DNA of 64,000 nucleotides, taken from positions 34,465,011 to 34,529,010 of the forward strand of contig JABBOT010000001.1 in the NCBI GenBank assembly GCA_016165875.1, given 5' to 3'. A program made the translations under genes and the position numbers. Source of the DNA: Acanthopleura granulata (taxonomy: Eukaryota; Mollusca; Polyplacophora; Chitonida; Chitonidae). Positions 13,195 to 26,189 of this stretch are shown one piece after another (the stretch's first letter is position 1; each line of letters begins with the position of its first letter). The notes under the pieces are model-generated. The model saw only the letters and a program-made list of their open reading frames with translations. It had not been told where the DNA came from and ran no database searches.

Positions 13195-13812
13195 AGTTTA
13201 ATGGTGTTTTTTTCTTTTAGTTTTCAAAAAGCCCAGTTGTAGAGAACACTTTCTCCAATATGTGGAAACAGAAAGGAATCGGATTTCATTTAGTGGTTTT
13301 AACCCTTGTAAGTTTGGTTTTGTTTTATGCATGCCAAATGAGTTGAAGAAACATAAATCGACATTAATTATGCTGTCCTACTGGCCTATATCGGTCAAGG
13401 ACAGGTGTTTCTACACCGTATAATAATAATCATTTAAAACTGTATGATGATTATGTTTTCTTTTATGTAATAAGGAAATCTCGCTGGAAATCTCAACATG
13501 GGTTTTAACCGCGAAGAAGTACAGATTTGACTGCCTAATAGTTCCGTGTATTGCAAAACTCGCCAAAAAGATCTGATTTTATTCCACACACTTTGGCTGC
13601 TATGCACCCCTTAGTTGCTCCCCATGTTGAATAGCTACAATCTTTGACTAGGTGTATACCACAGCTTGAAGTCAATTGTCTTAAAACACTGCAGCATTTA
13701 AACCATGCGCTATTGATTTTACTTATTATATATTATTCAATTTTTCTTTCTCAAAGTTTCTTTTTGGATCCTCAATATTTGTACACATCAATAACATCTG
13801 AATGACAATAAA
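13195..13812 (+). promoter_or_regulatory. Candidate 3' UTR of the receptor gene ending at AATAAA
   Basis: After the TAA stop the sequence turns AT-rich and non-coding. The first canonical AATAAA poly(A) hexamer lies at 13807-13812, followed by GT-rich sequence (TTTTGGTGCTCT) about 25 bases further on, the usual arrangement for cleavage and polyadenylation. The implied 3' UTR is about 0.6 kb. A transcript end would confirm it. Confidence 0.4.
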
Positions 13813-14197
13813 ACGTACCTTCAGCTAGACAAAGCTTTTGGTGCTCTATGAACTACATATCAAATCACAAACTTACATTTCAATCTATAGATAATGAGAA
13901 AATTAAAGATATTGGATTCTGAAGGCTGGAGTGTTTTGTCTCTAGAGAACATTGCTAGCCTTATGTCGGTGCATGAGCAAGAATCTCACCAGCCGCAGTA
14001 TCTTCATTGAAGATATCTTCATCTGGTTGAATTCTCAAAGATTTTGGGATTAAGGTAAAACAAAAGTCAAACCGTAAACAGATGTCACAGATTAATATTA
14101 AGGAATTGTCAGTCGGGGAGAAAATGACTGGTAAAGGATATTCGAAATACTGTGCGTACAAATATGAAGTAACAGCATAAGCAGCCTGCGCTGCGTG

Positions 14198-14201
14198 AAA
14201 A

Positions 14202-14244
<43 letters not shown>

Positions 14245-14245
14245 A
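14198..14245. repeat. (AAAT)n microsatellite
   Basis: About twelve consecutive AAAT units form the outer edge of the left palindrome arm. A shorter run of the complementary TTTA unit ends the right arm at 14492, so the tandem repeat was partly copied with the inversion. Confidence 0.95.
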
Positions 14246-14492
14246 CAATATTTTCTGCGGGTGATATGTTTTATGGGATATGGAATAGCGCAACAGTATA
14301 ATTCATGTAGAGACTGACTTGAGTTCATCCATTGATGGAATCGTCACATAATCATCATAAAGTAAGCACACATGACGATTCCATCAATGGATGAACTCAA
14401 GTCAGTCTCTACATGAATTATACTGTTGCGCTATTCCATATCCCATAAAACATATCACCCGCAGAAAATATTGTTTATTTATTTATTTATTT
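14227..14492. repeat. Perfect palindrome: 120-bp arms, 26-bp spacer
   Basis: The left arm 14227-14346 is, as far as I can read it, an exact reverse complement of the right arm 14373-14492, separated by a 26-bp spacer at 14347-14372. Each arm includes a stretch of unique sequence (about 100 bp) plus part of an AAAT repeat at the outer end. No coding sequence is involved; an ORF crossing it is a shadow. Such identity implies a very recent foldback duplication, an active hairpin element, or an assembly or sequencing foldback artefact. Confidence 0.95.
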
Positions 14493-14904
14493 CAATGCTG
14501 TTGAACGTCATATATGATGATATTATTTAGTCTGTTCTTTTTTTAATTTTGCTGTGACTGAACTGATGAGAAAGATTAGCGGATATCAAAAGATAGTGAA
14601 ATAAAATTATAGAAAAGTCCTACATTCGCATAGTACTCCTAAGCCATGGAGAGCGTTCCAAGTCAATAACTGTAAGACCCATCTGTAAAGCAATCCGAAA
14701 TACCAATTCCCAAGACAATAGATAAGAAGTTATATATACATGGTAAATGAAGATGGTAACATGTAACGTAGAAGTCATCATCACCTTTGAATGACGCATG
14801 GAAGACAATCGATATTGTAGACATCCAGCTCCTATTTCAAATTTATATCCGTGTATAGTTCCCAGGTCCAATATAAATACAGGTATTTGACTTTAACTGT
14901 TCAT

Positions 14905-15012
14905 AAAAGCGAACATGTTTTATGCAGTACTCGAGAATATTTCACTTATACGACGTTATGGTGGGAGAAAACTGGATAAAGTCATCGGGAAGTTACTGGC
15001 AGACCAACGCAA
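14905..15012 (-). mobile_element. SINE 3' fragment, main family
   Basis: On the minus strand: GGTCTGCCAGTAACTTCCCG, TTTTCTCCCACCATAACG, TCGTATAAGTGAAATATTCT and CGAGTACTGCATAAAACAT, which is the family body and 3' end with small deletions. Confidence 0.7.
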
Positions 15013-18000
15013 CATGTTGATGTTGAAAAAGTAAACACGGAGGCTTACACAGCCCTTGATCCCCGGTTAATTGGGGGTTATATACAACTATGACCACTAT
15101 GAAGCAGATCGCGAGAGGTATTGGACGCTAATTATTCGCCAACCACAGTTGGAAATAATTCCGGTAAACAAATAAAGGTCAAAGCATAGAAACTACGAAC
15201 ATTACAGGCATATTGGTGACTGTCTCCTCAGTTTTTTCAGTAAATATACTGTATACGACAGGTATTTCTTAAAGTAAGGGTAAATTGATTGGGTAAAAGC
15301 GAAAGATTTTCCCTAACACCTTCAAATATATGCGAGTCCTGTTTGCTTCACTCTAAGCTCCATTATTGTGATTTTAGGTAAATTTAAAAACCATTAAGTG
15401 CCAAAGCCACTGGGGCCAACATGACGATTTGAAACACCATGGAATTTACACTGTCTTTGGTAATAGCTCTTCCAACTATCGAGATTCCAGATTGGACATT
15501 TTCGCTGAACGCACAATTTATGTACGATGTTGGATGTTACAGCATCAATCATATTTTAATGGTCTTAACGTATTTCATTATATATTTCATTCAGAAGCTT
15601 TTGTAGGTTATGTGTTTTAAAGGCCTTTAACGCTTTTTTCTGTTTACAAATTTTAACAAAGGATTGCGACGTCTTTAATTTATTTAAGGAATAGATTCTG
15701 GACATTCTCGTTATCCTATTGCCAACCATTTGACGTATTCTTTTCTAAATAATGTGGCTGCAAATATTATCGCTTATTCATTCATTCATTCTGTACACTT
15801 TCTCACACAAAGGGTGTAAGCCATTGCATCTGTCCTCTTTGCGAATATATGCACGAATTCAATATGGAATCAACACCGTGTCCTTTTTATGATTTCTATC
15901 TCCGGTTGAAATTACACTGATTGTACGTATGTATCCGCCGAATGTCAAGTGTGGAAAAAGATTCGATATACTTCATATTTAGCGGTATTGCTGTCCACGG
16001 TTCGTCTTGGCGGGAATTATTTTATTGATAAAAGAATACTTCTGTAATTGATATGTAGGTGCTCGTGAGCGGAAATATATGTTTTCTCGGTAATAGAAAA
16101 TACATGTATATGGAAATATCCACAGGCAATGCTTCCTGAACATTGGTTAATGCCAATTTATAGTAAGTGCAGTAAGAAGGGGCATTTACATTTTGTATTG
16201 TCGCCTTCAGCGGTGTTACGCGGCTTGGGCCTTATTATGGAATGATGAATAAATCAAAAAGCTGGTGTCCATGATGTCTATTATTTGATGACTCCAACTT
16301 TTGTCGACACAGGCAGGTTTTTCATACAAACAATGCAGAAGGAGAATGCCGATTTGCGCTTTGTGCAACGCTCATTTAGCCATGGTGACTACCATGGACA
16401 ATCGGTGTTGATATTAACGCCATGTTCTGCTGTATTTTTTTATCGTATCCACGATGTGAAGTTGCTCTCAACAGGCAATCCTGGTCGTTCAAGTTAGTAT
16501 ATTTAATCCGTGGCAAAGCACTAGTCAACAAGTCAAAATGGGTCAGCGTATTGACCTGTGATCAAAAGCTTTCTTGAAGTCACTCAATATGATCAATATG
16601 AAGTCACACAATTTGTCCACTAGGTATAGTCTGGCTCAATCTCTTGATGAAACCAGTAGTTCCCATCTTCGGGGATGACAAAAAAATAGATGGGAACTGT
16701 ATTAACATTTGTTTTCAAGCGATATAAACTTCTAATTAGTACGATTGTGTTCAAAGAGAAAACCACGTCTTCCTGTGTCCCTACACGATTGATGTATGTG
16801 TCCTTTCATTTAGTTGCTATTAAGTTAAGCAACTATCCTGTCGAACGCTTAGGGTTTATACGTGATAAATGTGCCTTGTAGACTTAATTGTAGCAACATT
16901 ACGATGGCACCTAATCCGTTTCACTTGTTTTCAAACTTCGCTTCAGTTCATTGTGAGTGGAATGTATCCCTTTGAGATGATGTTTATATATAAGATGCCC
17001 CCCCCCCCGACTTCCCCCATTCACGTTGTCATCTTTCTGCTCAGGTAAGCCTCTCTCCTGCAAACCATGTGACGTCGTACGCAGTTGTAAGTGCATTATT
17101 CAACTCAGTTTTTGTGATCGGTATTGACTTTTGGTAACTAAATGCTAGAAATGATTTCAAAACTAGTTCTTCTTCATCTTGGATCCAGTGGCAGATAGAG
17201 TGATCAATCGAACACAAAAAGACCGTTTGTGAAGAGAAGCCATCAATTTGTTTCGTCGTCATTATCTTGTCACCCGAATTCCAAACTGAGCAGTCAAACG
17301 AGATACAGCAAAAAAGAGAAAACAAAATAGACCCAGTAATGATCGGAAATGGGACCTGGCTCTCTCTTCCTCTCCAGGGTTACACGCGCCGATATTTTGC
17401 CGCCTCGTTCACGGAGTTAAATGCGTGCCGGTCAATAGACGCCCCTTTATGCTTGGTACTAGCACCCAAACCGGCCCGTTAATTCAGCGTGCGTTTTGAG
17501 GTGTCTATACACATGTGGTGTTACATCAAGAACCAAGAGAGTATATGTTTAGGTAATCACGCTATTATATAGTGAATATTGTTGTACTTGTATAGGCAAC
17601 ACGTCAATATAACAACGTTTTACACAAGGGAAGATCATTGTCATATATTAAATTTCACAGTTGAAAGACAATTCTTTTGTCATGTGCGGTGTATACTGAG
17701 TCCCTAATCTCCTAAATGCTATCGTTCGGGAAAGGGTATTTATTTTATTTGTTGGATTAGCATTTTACGCCGTACTCAAGAATATGTCACTTATACGGAG
17801 GCAATGGATTGGAAATTAACAGTACCCTTTGCGGTCACATGATTTATCTTTTAACACCTGTCGTTTTTCAGGACTGTTACAAACATTAGGCCGGTAAATG
17901 CTGGAATTTGTCATTGTATGGAATTATACCTGAGGGCAAACGTGCACTTTTCGAGGAACATTGTGAGTTATTTAACCATAACTTAAGTAAGCATGTATAT

Positions 18001-19861
18001 CTCCTTGATAATTTGACGTTTACGAAAGTTTTTCTTGTGGGATTAGACTCACGTAATAAATATTTTGAGTTACGTTTGTTTTAAATTGAGATTTTTCAAC
18101 TAACAGGTCACCTTGCGTAAGGTTTGTACCGGGTATTAAGCGCAGCCAGTTGCAATTTTCTGTCCACATTGCTACAGTAGGCTATACCCTCTTAGGGTAT
18201 TAAAGCTACAATCTGTGTGTGTTGAAAACCATGGCAGTTTCAGATAAGAAATCTTAGGAAAGAAAAACAATGAAAGATATTAACTGAAAATCCCATGGAA
18301 TAATAAACCGACAATTTAACTTTCATCCACGGAGTAGGTCTACACTGCGTAAGTTCTATCGCAGCGTGAGTGAGAACGTTTCATCAGGTAGTGCATACTA
18401 AAAAAGTCCGGCGATAAAACTAACTAACGAACGCTTTCATGACCACTGAGATGTGACCCACGGGAATGTGCTATGAGTTTTTCATTTTGAGCTTTCCGAG
18501 TAGTGTATAGATTTTTGATTTCAGGTTGTGTGCCCTATACGAGATACAGTATCATCATGGAATCGGTAACTTCTATAGTATAAAACATGTCTTCCTTTAT
18601 GAGATGTCCAGCGCTCCGCTAAAACTGTCTTGTATCAGTTAACCATTACTTTACGACTTGAATGAATCTGAATCTCTATATCGTTTTGAGCCTTAGAACA
18701 CATTGCTCCTGTGAATTATTTTATTCAGCACAGGGAATGGTGTAACAGTACAGTGAGAATGTTTTTGGAGTCTTGACAGCAATGTTTGCGTTAGTTTCAG
18801 TTTAAGGCATACTGGAAATTTTTTTTTATTTGTACGTGAGGGTGTTTTTGCTTTTCGAGCCGCAAAATAATGCAACGCTGTCACGGAAATTTCCACTTAA
18901 CACAGTACTGCTAATACGGCGTAAAGCATCAATCAAATAAATAAACAGTCTTGCTAATTAATCAAAATCTGTCGCCTTTGGGGAGAGAAAACTCGCCAGT
19001 GGTTCGAAGTCGCCCATGGCCATCATTTTCATACCTTTGATTTTTAATATGAAATTAATAATTGATAAGGACATGTTTGTCAGGCTTCGCAATTAGCCAT
19101 CGTTTGGGAGAGTATCAAAGCCTGGTTTACTGATGCCTGGAATATTTCAGTGCGCGGATTAGCCGGAGCATACACGACCGTGTGAGGAGATACTCGTGAA
19201 TTTAAGTCGATTATACAGGCTATATTTAGAAAATCAATTCAGTTACTATAGATACTGAAAAAGAAATGCTGAACAGTTCGAGGATAGACGAGCAGAGTTC
19301 CTCTTAAAGGTTGAACAGTTCTATTAACTTGCCTTGTCTTTAAACGCCTGGAGTATTGGGCTTTTATAGGATACAACATGGTAGCTAAAAAGTGTAAACT
19401 ATAGGGGTCATATAACTACTTCCATTGAACTTTGGCTGATTAGTCAGTGCATCGCATGAATCAGACGGATTCCTCTATTATAGCTATTTAGCGTCCAAGA
19501 GATATAAAAAAGCTAAAGAGCTTCGTTTTCCACCACATGTCTACTGCAAGCTGCATGAGTCAATCTTACGAAACCGTTCACCGGTAGAGAAAGCCTTTGG
19601 ACATATGCACAAATTACGACTACAGTGCAAAATATATTTACTTCAGCAAAATGGCTATTTCTATTAAAAACAATTACACGAAAAAATGTTGTGTGGAATT
19701 GTTCAGCGCCATGACGAAGGTAAATTCATGACAACTGTTAAGCTAAAATATCCACCAGCAGAGCGAACAGTCTTACAGTGTCTCTGCCATTGGCGCGTAA
19801 TTGGTCAAAAAGTTTCATGTGTTGTTGACTTTTACGACGGGTGGGTGATAGATTGGGAACG
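15013..19861. other. Non-coding stretch right of the palindrome
   Basis: No ORF over about 95 codons and none with a known motif. It holds a SINE end at 17.77 kb, a poly-C run at 17.0 kb and a small hairpin (AGTTCCCATCT / AGATGGGAACT, 16658-16698). Otherwise I see nothing definite. Confidence 0.55.
17765..17806 (-). mobile_element. SINE 3'-end fragment
   Basis: The minus strand reads CCGTATAAGTGACATATTCT then TGAGTACGGCGTAAAATG, nearly the consensus 3' end of the main SINE family; the rest is absent. Confidence 0.6.
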
Positions 19862-21345
19862 TTAATGGGTTACTGGTGATTCCTTAATTTCGGTGAGTAA
19901 TGAAGGAATTCCTCAAGCTGCCGTAAACGGTCGGTGGAAGGGGGATGACTGATGAGTGGCTGATGGTTTCTGATGTCCGGAATGAGTGAGGCAACAGACC
20001 TAATACGACCCTGAAAATTACAACGGGGGGGGGGGGGGAGGTAGTAGTAGATTGATGACAATGATGGGTGACTGGTGGTTTCTGATGTCCTGGATGGGTG
20101 AGCGAGGAGACTTTGACCCTGAAGATCAGAAGGGGTGGGTAATGTATTGATGAGACTGGTGGGTGACTGATGGTTTCTGGTGTCCGGGACGGATGAGCAA
20201 GCAAATCATGACCCTATCCGGGTGAACGGGTGGGGGATGGACTGATGACAGTGATGAGTGGCTGATGTTTTCTGATGTCCAGAATGGGTGAGCCAGCAAA
20301 CTGAGACCTTGAAGGTTAGATCGGGTGAGCGATGAATGACACCGATGGGTGAAGAATGGTTTCTGCTGTCCCGGGTGAGTCAGCGAGCAGATTGTAATCT
20401 TAAATGTTAGAAGGGGTTAGTAATGAAGGGTGACTGATGATTTCCGGTGCCCGGGATGGGAGAGCGATAAGCGAGGGGACTAATTTGATCCTGAAGGTTA
20501 GGTGGATTGATGACATTGATGGGTGAATGATGGCTTCTGTTGTCTGATATGGGTGAGCTATAGGCGAGCAGGCTAATGTGAAGCTGAAGATTAGAACGGA
20601 TGGGGCATGGTTTAATGACACAGGCGTCCTGGATGTGTGATCGATTCGCAAGCAGCCTAATGTGATCCTGAATCATGGTTTCTGATACCCGGGAGGAGTG
20701 AGCGAGCACTCTGATCCTGACTTTTAGATTGGGCTGGATGGGGGATAGATAAATGACAGTGATGGGTGACTCATGTTTTCTGGGATGCGGGATGGGTGAG
20801 CGAACAGACTGTTATCCTGTGACTGATGGCTACTGTAGTCCAATATGGGTCAGCCATAAGTGAGCAAACTAATGTGATTCTGGAGGTTAGAACGGGTAAG
20901 TTCTGGTGGGCGATTAATCGTTCTTGGTGTCAGGGATGGGTGAGTGATACGGGAGATTACTAATGTGAGGGCTAGAACGGGTAGAGAATGATGGGTGACT
21001 GATGGTTTCTTATGCCAGAGGCGGGTGACTGATAAGGGAGAGGACAAATGTGATCCTGAAGGTTAGATCAGATAAGTATTGATGGAAGATAACTGGTGTG
21101 ACCCTGAAGGTCAGAACGGGTGGGTACTGATGGCTGACAGAGAGTTTCTGTTACCCTGGATGGGTGAGCAATAAGCGAGAAGATTAATGTGATCTAATAG
21201 GTTAGAGCGGGTGGGTATTGATGGATGATTCCTGATTTCTGGTGTCCGGGGATCGATGGGCGAGAAGCGAACACACTACGGCGGTCCTGAAGGTATGAAC
21301 ATGTGGACGATGGATTGATGACAGTGATCAGTGAATGGTTTCTTA
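19862..21345 (+). repeat. Degenerate minisatellite, period about 93 bp
   Basis: About fourteen diverged units each carry GATGGGTGACTGATGGTTTC then TGATGTCCGGGATGGGTGAG, followed by an AATGTGATCCTGAAGGTTAG segment. The GATGGTTTCTG landmark falls at 19962, 20074, 20169, 20264, 20354, 20436 and 20529, giving spacings of about 82-112 bp. Strand composition is G-rich on plus. A run of about 15 G occurs at 20024-20038. Overlapping minus-strand ORFs rich in His/Pro/Ser here are products of the repeat, not genes. Confidence 0.85.
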
Positions 21346-21739
21346 TGATCTTACGAATGTTCTAGGCGAATGAATAAAATTAGTATCCAATTCGTATGCC
21401 ATTTTAGCATATATTGTGACGATAATCTCAGCTGTATCTCAGTTGCGCTTTGATTGCAAACACTGTTCATACATCCAAAGTGGCGATCACACTCAACACG
21501 ATGAACATGTTACCTCTACCCAGGATTAAGTTGAAATAGGTACACTTATAAAGTATAGCCCCAGAGATTCTGAACACACCTTCCGTATTTACCAACAAGA
21601 GAGACGTACTCCGTTTAAGAAACTTAGAGTGAAGACGTTTGACAGCATATCCTTGACACACTAGTTAACTGAAGTGCCCTAAATGCCTGATATGTAAGTG
21701 ATTTGACACATGCAGCTTGCTGTAGATTAACTCTTTGGG

Positions 21740-22110
21740 AAACGATGAAGAAACATATGGGTTTCTGGTGTTCAGGACATACAAAGAAGCATGTGGAACA
21801 CTGATGAGTTTCTGGTGTATGGGGTAACCCAGGAAACATGGATAACACTGATGGGTTTTTGGTGAATGGGATAGTGTTTCTGGTGAATGGGGTGCGGGAG
21901 GAAGCAAAGGTAACACTGGTGACTTCTGGTGCTGGAGATATGTACAGACATGGGGATAACACTGACTATATTTTGGTGCATGGGTGCGTAGGAAGAAACA
22001 AGGAACACTAACGGATTTCGGTGTCTGGGGTATGTGAGATTACACGGAGTAACACTTATGACTTTTTGGTGTTGAGTACATGTAAGGAAACGGTGAAAAC
22101 GATGCTGGGA
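21740..22110 (+). repeat. Minisatellite, period about 46-47 bp
   Basis: About eight units carry GTTTCTGGTGTATGGGGTA, then AGGAAACATGGATAACACTG. The GTTTCTGGTG landmark falls at 21761, 21808, 21855, 21876, 21922, 21968, 22014 and 22062, so nearly all spacings are 46-48 bp. The unit shares its TTTCTGGTGT core with the array just to the left, whose period is about double. A stray related unit appears near 23893-23925. Minus-strand ORFs over this interval are repeat artefacts. Confidence 0.85.
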
Positions 22111-25054
22111 TTCGGGTCTAGGAGGTATGTATTGGAAGCTCGTAAAGTATTTGGTTATTGACGTCCAGAATATTCCAGGGCTATTCTGTTAACTTTGAGG
22201 ACTTTCTAAACTCTGATGAATCGCGTGCAGTAAATGTTACACCTGGTGGACGTTTGATGGTAGTCGAGTGGAATCAACCTGAGGAAACAAGAATGGTAAG
22301 CCAATTTACTTTATACACTAGGAACACAAGTTTTGCATAATCCAAGCAAGTCAAATTGTAGAGAGTACATGGACCACGCTGATTCGATTTGTGCATCGAC
22401 ATTGTTCCAATTTACCACAAGGCCACAATAATCCAGTAATTCCACAAATAGTGAGGTCAATATAGATACCGGATATGATTCCAATTCACTGCACAGTCAA
22501 TGTCCTCACAGTTTTTGCTTCCTTCACACACGTCTTTAATGGCCATTTTACTTTAGTCGAATTTCGAAATAATTCGCTGCGAATAAAAATGTGCATTACT
22601 ACTCGACATCTTGCTTTATAGCCTGTGAAATCCGAGCGTGGAGGACGACTGGCAATGAAACGGGTGCGTTATATCTTCGCGATTCAGTTTTTTATGCACT
22701 TCAAATTTACCCTGAATCTGCCGAATAAATGTGCAGAGGAAGAATTCCATTAATGATATGAATTATTCAGAGTGAAGCTCATCACATCAGGAAACCACTA
22801 CAGTACGCCTGTGTCAAGTGCATTCACATGTATGTGTCATAAGGAAAAGTCGGTCTTTCAGTTCAAAGAGAAAAAAAGGATTACAATCCTGCTACATAAT
22901 ATAGCAGTTCCCTTTGAGTAAGCTTAATTATGCCGATTGTGCTTATGAGAACAAGGTGGCAGCAGAATATTAGTCGGAGGTGGAAGAAGACAGAGACGTG
23001 GGTGAGTGAAGTGGACGTGCCGCTCTATTGAAAAGGTAATATTCCTTCCAAGTTATTATAAAACCAATTTGGAGCTTTGGATTTGACCACATTGAACGTT
23101 TTTCAGCCAACTAGTGTAGGCTTTTCGAGAGATATCACGTCAGATTTTTGAACAAATTGTCTTATCTTCCAAAAAGCACTGAAGCGAACATAAAGCAAAG
23201 AAATTATTGATGTTGACTGACTCTGTGACCTTCTCATTGATTTAACCATGGGATTATGTCGTAAAGTTGATTATTATAGCAAAGGTTTAAGGTAATAGTA
23301 AGGGGATAGTGTCTGAAGTGCGCTCAGGCGAATAACCTAGATTAAAAATACGTAAATATCTGTTGGGAAAATGGAAGAAACAAGAAACACAAACGTCGTC
23401 GGTACGACAAGCATGTGATATGCAAAGGAGATTTATCTCTTCTTGACAAATCGCTGTTTCAAATGTTTTCCTTGAAATTCTTCTCAGCTTAACAGGATTT
23501 ATGAAAATTTTGTTAATATGTATTGGAAAATTGGAAGAAATATCATTAGTTTGTGAACTCGGTGAATCCTATGTCAGAGGCCGCTCCAACTGCATGACAT
23601 CCAAAGGAGAACCAGTTACGTTTTGACAAAAGCGCTGCTGTTCCTGGAAGCTCTTCTCAAGTTAACGGGGTTCATGGACTTTTTTGTTATTTTACTTATA
23701 CACTTGATCTAAAGAGACAGCCATGTCCATTCTGTTAACTACTGTTTAACATATTGATTACTCTGTGTTTTGAAACGCCGTACCCGTCTAAAATCTCCCA
23801 TCCTCGGCCCTTCAATAACCCATTAATCCTGGAATGCTTTTGTCTTAGTATTGGAGGGTCTCACCGCACCGAAGTGAGTGATTTCTGAGTACTAGGAACA
23901 CTAAGAGTATTTCGGTGCCCAGAGCCTATAGTGGGAGACCTGACAAACGAAGACTTGCCGGGTTAATCTACCTGTTATACTCTTCAGTTTGTCTCTCCCT
24001 CTCACCTATCCATTCATCCTGTCTCTCTCACTCCAGCTTGACAAACCGATTCTTCCAGGCACTAAGTATATAAATCTGGACTCTAACAAATAAGGCAAAG
24101 GCTGTAAATCGATTGATGTTTTTCGTCTGGTTTAGAAAAGATAAGACTTAATCCGATTAATAGATGGCATGAACATCAACGAACGCCCATATAGCTTTAA
24201 GTCCCACACACCAGCAGAAACCTAGCGACAGTCATGAGAGACAAGCTTCTCACTGCCGACATGTTTCTAGTCTACGGATAATTGCTGGATAAATTGGATT
24301 AGGACCGGCACATACCGGGAACTCTGCAGAGGTTCCCCCACAGCACATGATATACATATCAATATTTTACCCGGACTTCACTCGGTTAACCGCTCAAAAT
24401 GTCTGCCATATGCTTTTGTTCGTGGTTTTTCTACTGGCTAAATCAGGAATAACCGAATTACAGCTTTGTTAATTTAGTGTAAGAAAAATCAATTCTGGAA
24501 TGATCTATGTTGAACAGCTTTACTTAGCTACAGCTGAATAAACAAACGGAGGGTTTCAAATAGGCCTATTTGAAAAATTTTGTGATCGTTGTCTACCGAT
24601 TTAGGCGGAAACACACCACTCCTGGCATTACACACCCTCCCGAATTAAGAATTATCGGGTGGAACATTATCGCCTGTACATTCGTTCCAAGTTTCTCGGT
24701 TCAATCCCAGCCTGGAAGGGGTAATTTTTTTATCTAAAACTCCCTGCATTATCCCTGGAGCCCTAAAAAGCAACACATTTTAGACCATTTGAAGAGAAAT
24801 GCCACACAAAAATGAAGTTATGTTCATTGAAAGGAGCATAAAAAAAATTACTGACTTTTTCAGATTATTATCCAAAGAATTAAACGTAGTCAGAGGTTTC
24901 TGCTGTACTGGTGTTACTGAACAGGTTGAAGCACAGTGACTTCAAACATTCGTTTTAGCTCCCAAACTACCTCTGATTGTTATATGTTTTTACATGAGTA
25001 TACATGCAACACTACACTTGTATGTGTATTGAAGGTGGAAATGTAACAATCAAA
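22111..25054. other. Non-coding stretch between repeat arrays
   Basis: No long open frame. It contains the 158-bp tandem duplication at 23.4 kb, a stray unit of the 46-bp minisatellite near 23.9 kb, and a B-box-like GGTTCAATCCC near 24.70 kb that might be a decayed SINE head. Confidence 0.5.
23362..23680 (+). repeat. Diverged tandem duplication, about 158 bp
   Basis: Two adjacent copies share GGAAAATGGAAGAAA (23367 and about 23525), ATGCAAAGGAGA / ATCCAAAGGAGA, CTTGACAAATCGCTG / TTTGACAAAAGCGCTG and a TTCTTCTCAGCTTAACAGG / CTCTTCTCAAGTTAACGGG end. No open frame is conserved between the copies. Confidence 0.65.
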
Positions 25055-25240
25055 GGTTGTTTCGCGGCTAAAAGAAATGTTTGACGTCACAGCGCTTCAA
25101 TCGGTATAACATGGTTTGTGAAGTTCACTAAACAATTAAAACATTTGACTGCTATTAATTCTGTGGAAAAAATCTTTAAAATAAAATCAGCAGTGAAGGT
25201 ATTTCCAGATACAGTTATTAATGGTCTTTTCGCTCTCCCT
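25055..25240 (+). repeat. Interspersed repeat, copy 1 (pairs with 29.3 kb)
   Basis: TGACGTCACAGCGCTTCAA, then GTGGAAAAAATCTTTAAAAT, then AAATCAGCAGTGAAGGTATT and CAGATACAGTTATTAATGG align in the same order and spacing with 29312-29475. The repeat class is unknown. ORFs at 25087-25368 and 25118-25351 overlap it on both strands and are not supported. Confidence 0.55.
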
Positions 25241-25931
25241 AACTTCGTTTTGGTGTGGTCCTTCTCTTTAAGTGCTGTTGAATGCTGTCCATCAGAGACC
25301 ATTTGCTTCCCGCCAATATATAATACCCACTGGGCTTGGCCATCAAGGTGAAAATATTTACGTGACATGTCGACAAGATCGTCATCGGTTCATGTACAGT
25401 ACTGACATTTACTTCACACATAACACTTAATGCAATTATTATATAAGTGAAATATTCTTTAAGACAACGGTAAATATACAGGGTAATGGTGAAACCAAAG
25501 CTAATCACATCTGAAAACCTTTCGCAACATTGCACCGGTACATGCCAGTCAACCAAGTATTAAACTTAAACCTGTCAGCTTTTTGTAGCTATTCATGTCA
25601 GTATAAGCAGCAGGGAACCTTGCAACATCCACATATTATTGTATAGTTTGACATTACTGTACAACTCCTGAGCAGTCTCACAAGGTTTCCAACTATCTGG
25701 TACAGCAACCGCAGTAAATGCAAAATGTCGCAAGGAGATTTGACCGTGGTAGTCAAAGTGCTTTCATTTAAATCACCAGGAGACACGATCGAGGTGCGTG
25801 TTCAGTGTTATTCAATGTGGCAAGGCTAATAGGGTAAAAACAATGGTTCCTTGACTCGCTGTTGAAAATAAACTCTATCGTAATATTCTGTCGCTGGCTC
25901 GACCTTCTCCCTGAGCTAGTAAACATAAACC

Positions 25932-26036
25932 CACATGTCTGGGGTGATACCATTAATCTGCAGTCTGACACTATTTAATTGAACGTAGATATTACTCTTC
26001 GCTAACACAATACAATCGAACTTCAGTTTTACACTT
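25932..26036 (-). repeat. Inverted 105-bp copy of part of the 37-bp array
   Basis: This block is the reverse complement of 26877-26981 with a single mismatch by eye. The match starts and stops abruptly at both ends. It is far more similar to that segment than the array's units are to each other, so it is a late inverted duplication across about 840 bp. Confidence 0.9.
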
Positions 26037-26189
26037 CGTGCACGTGAAGAACTCTTAATTACAGTGCTAATTCGTCGCTTAAATAAATGAATAACTGCCC
26101 TCGTGTAGATGTGACACGCGGCCAACTTAACCATTATACTGGGTCATTTAGGTGCAACCACTCCCATCTTGTTAAACAATCTTAAATTA

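Noticed and set aside
13961..14328. Minus-strand ORFs with FIYL repeats
   Set aside because: The FIYL run is a translation of the AAAT microsatellite and the rest is the palindrome arm.
19870..21962. Several minus-strand ORFs rich in His, Pro and Ser
   Set aside because: They follow the period of the minisatellites and simply translate repeat units.
24690..24712. B-box-like GGTTCAATCCC as a possible tRNA or SINE head; similar at 48290 and 58030
   Set aside because: No cloverleaf could be drawn and no SINE body follows; a single 11-base match is weak.
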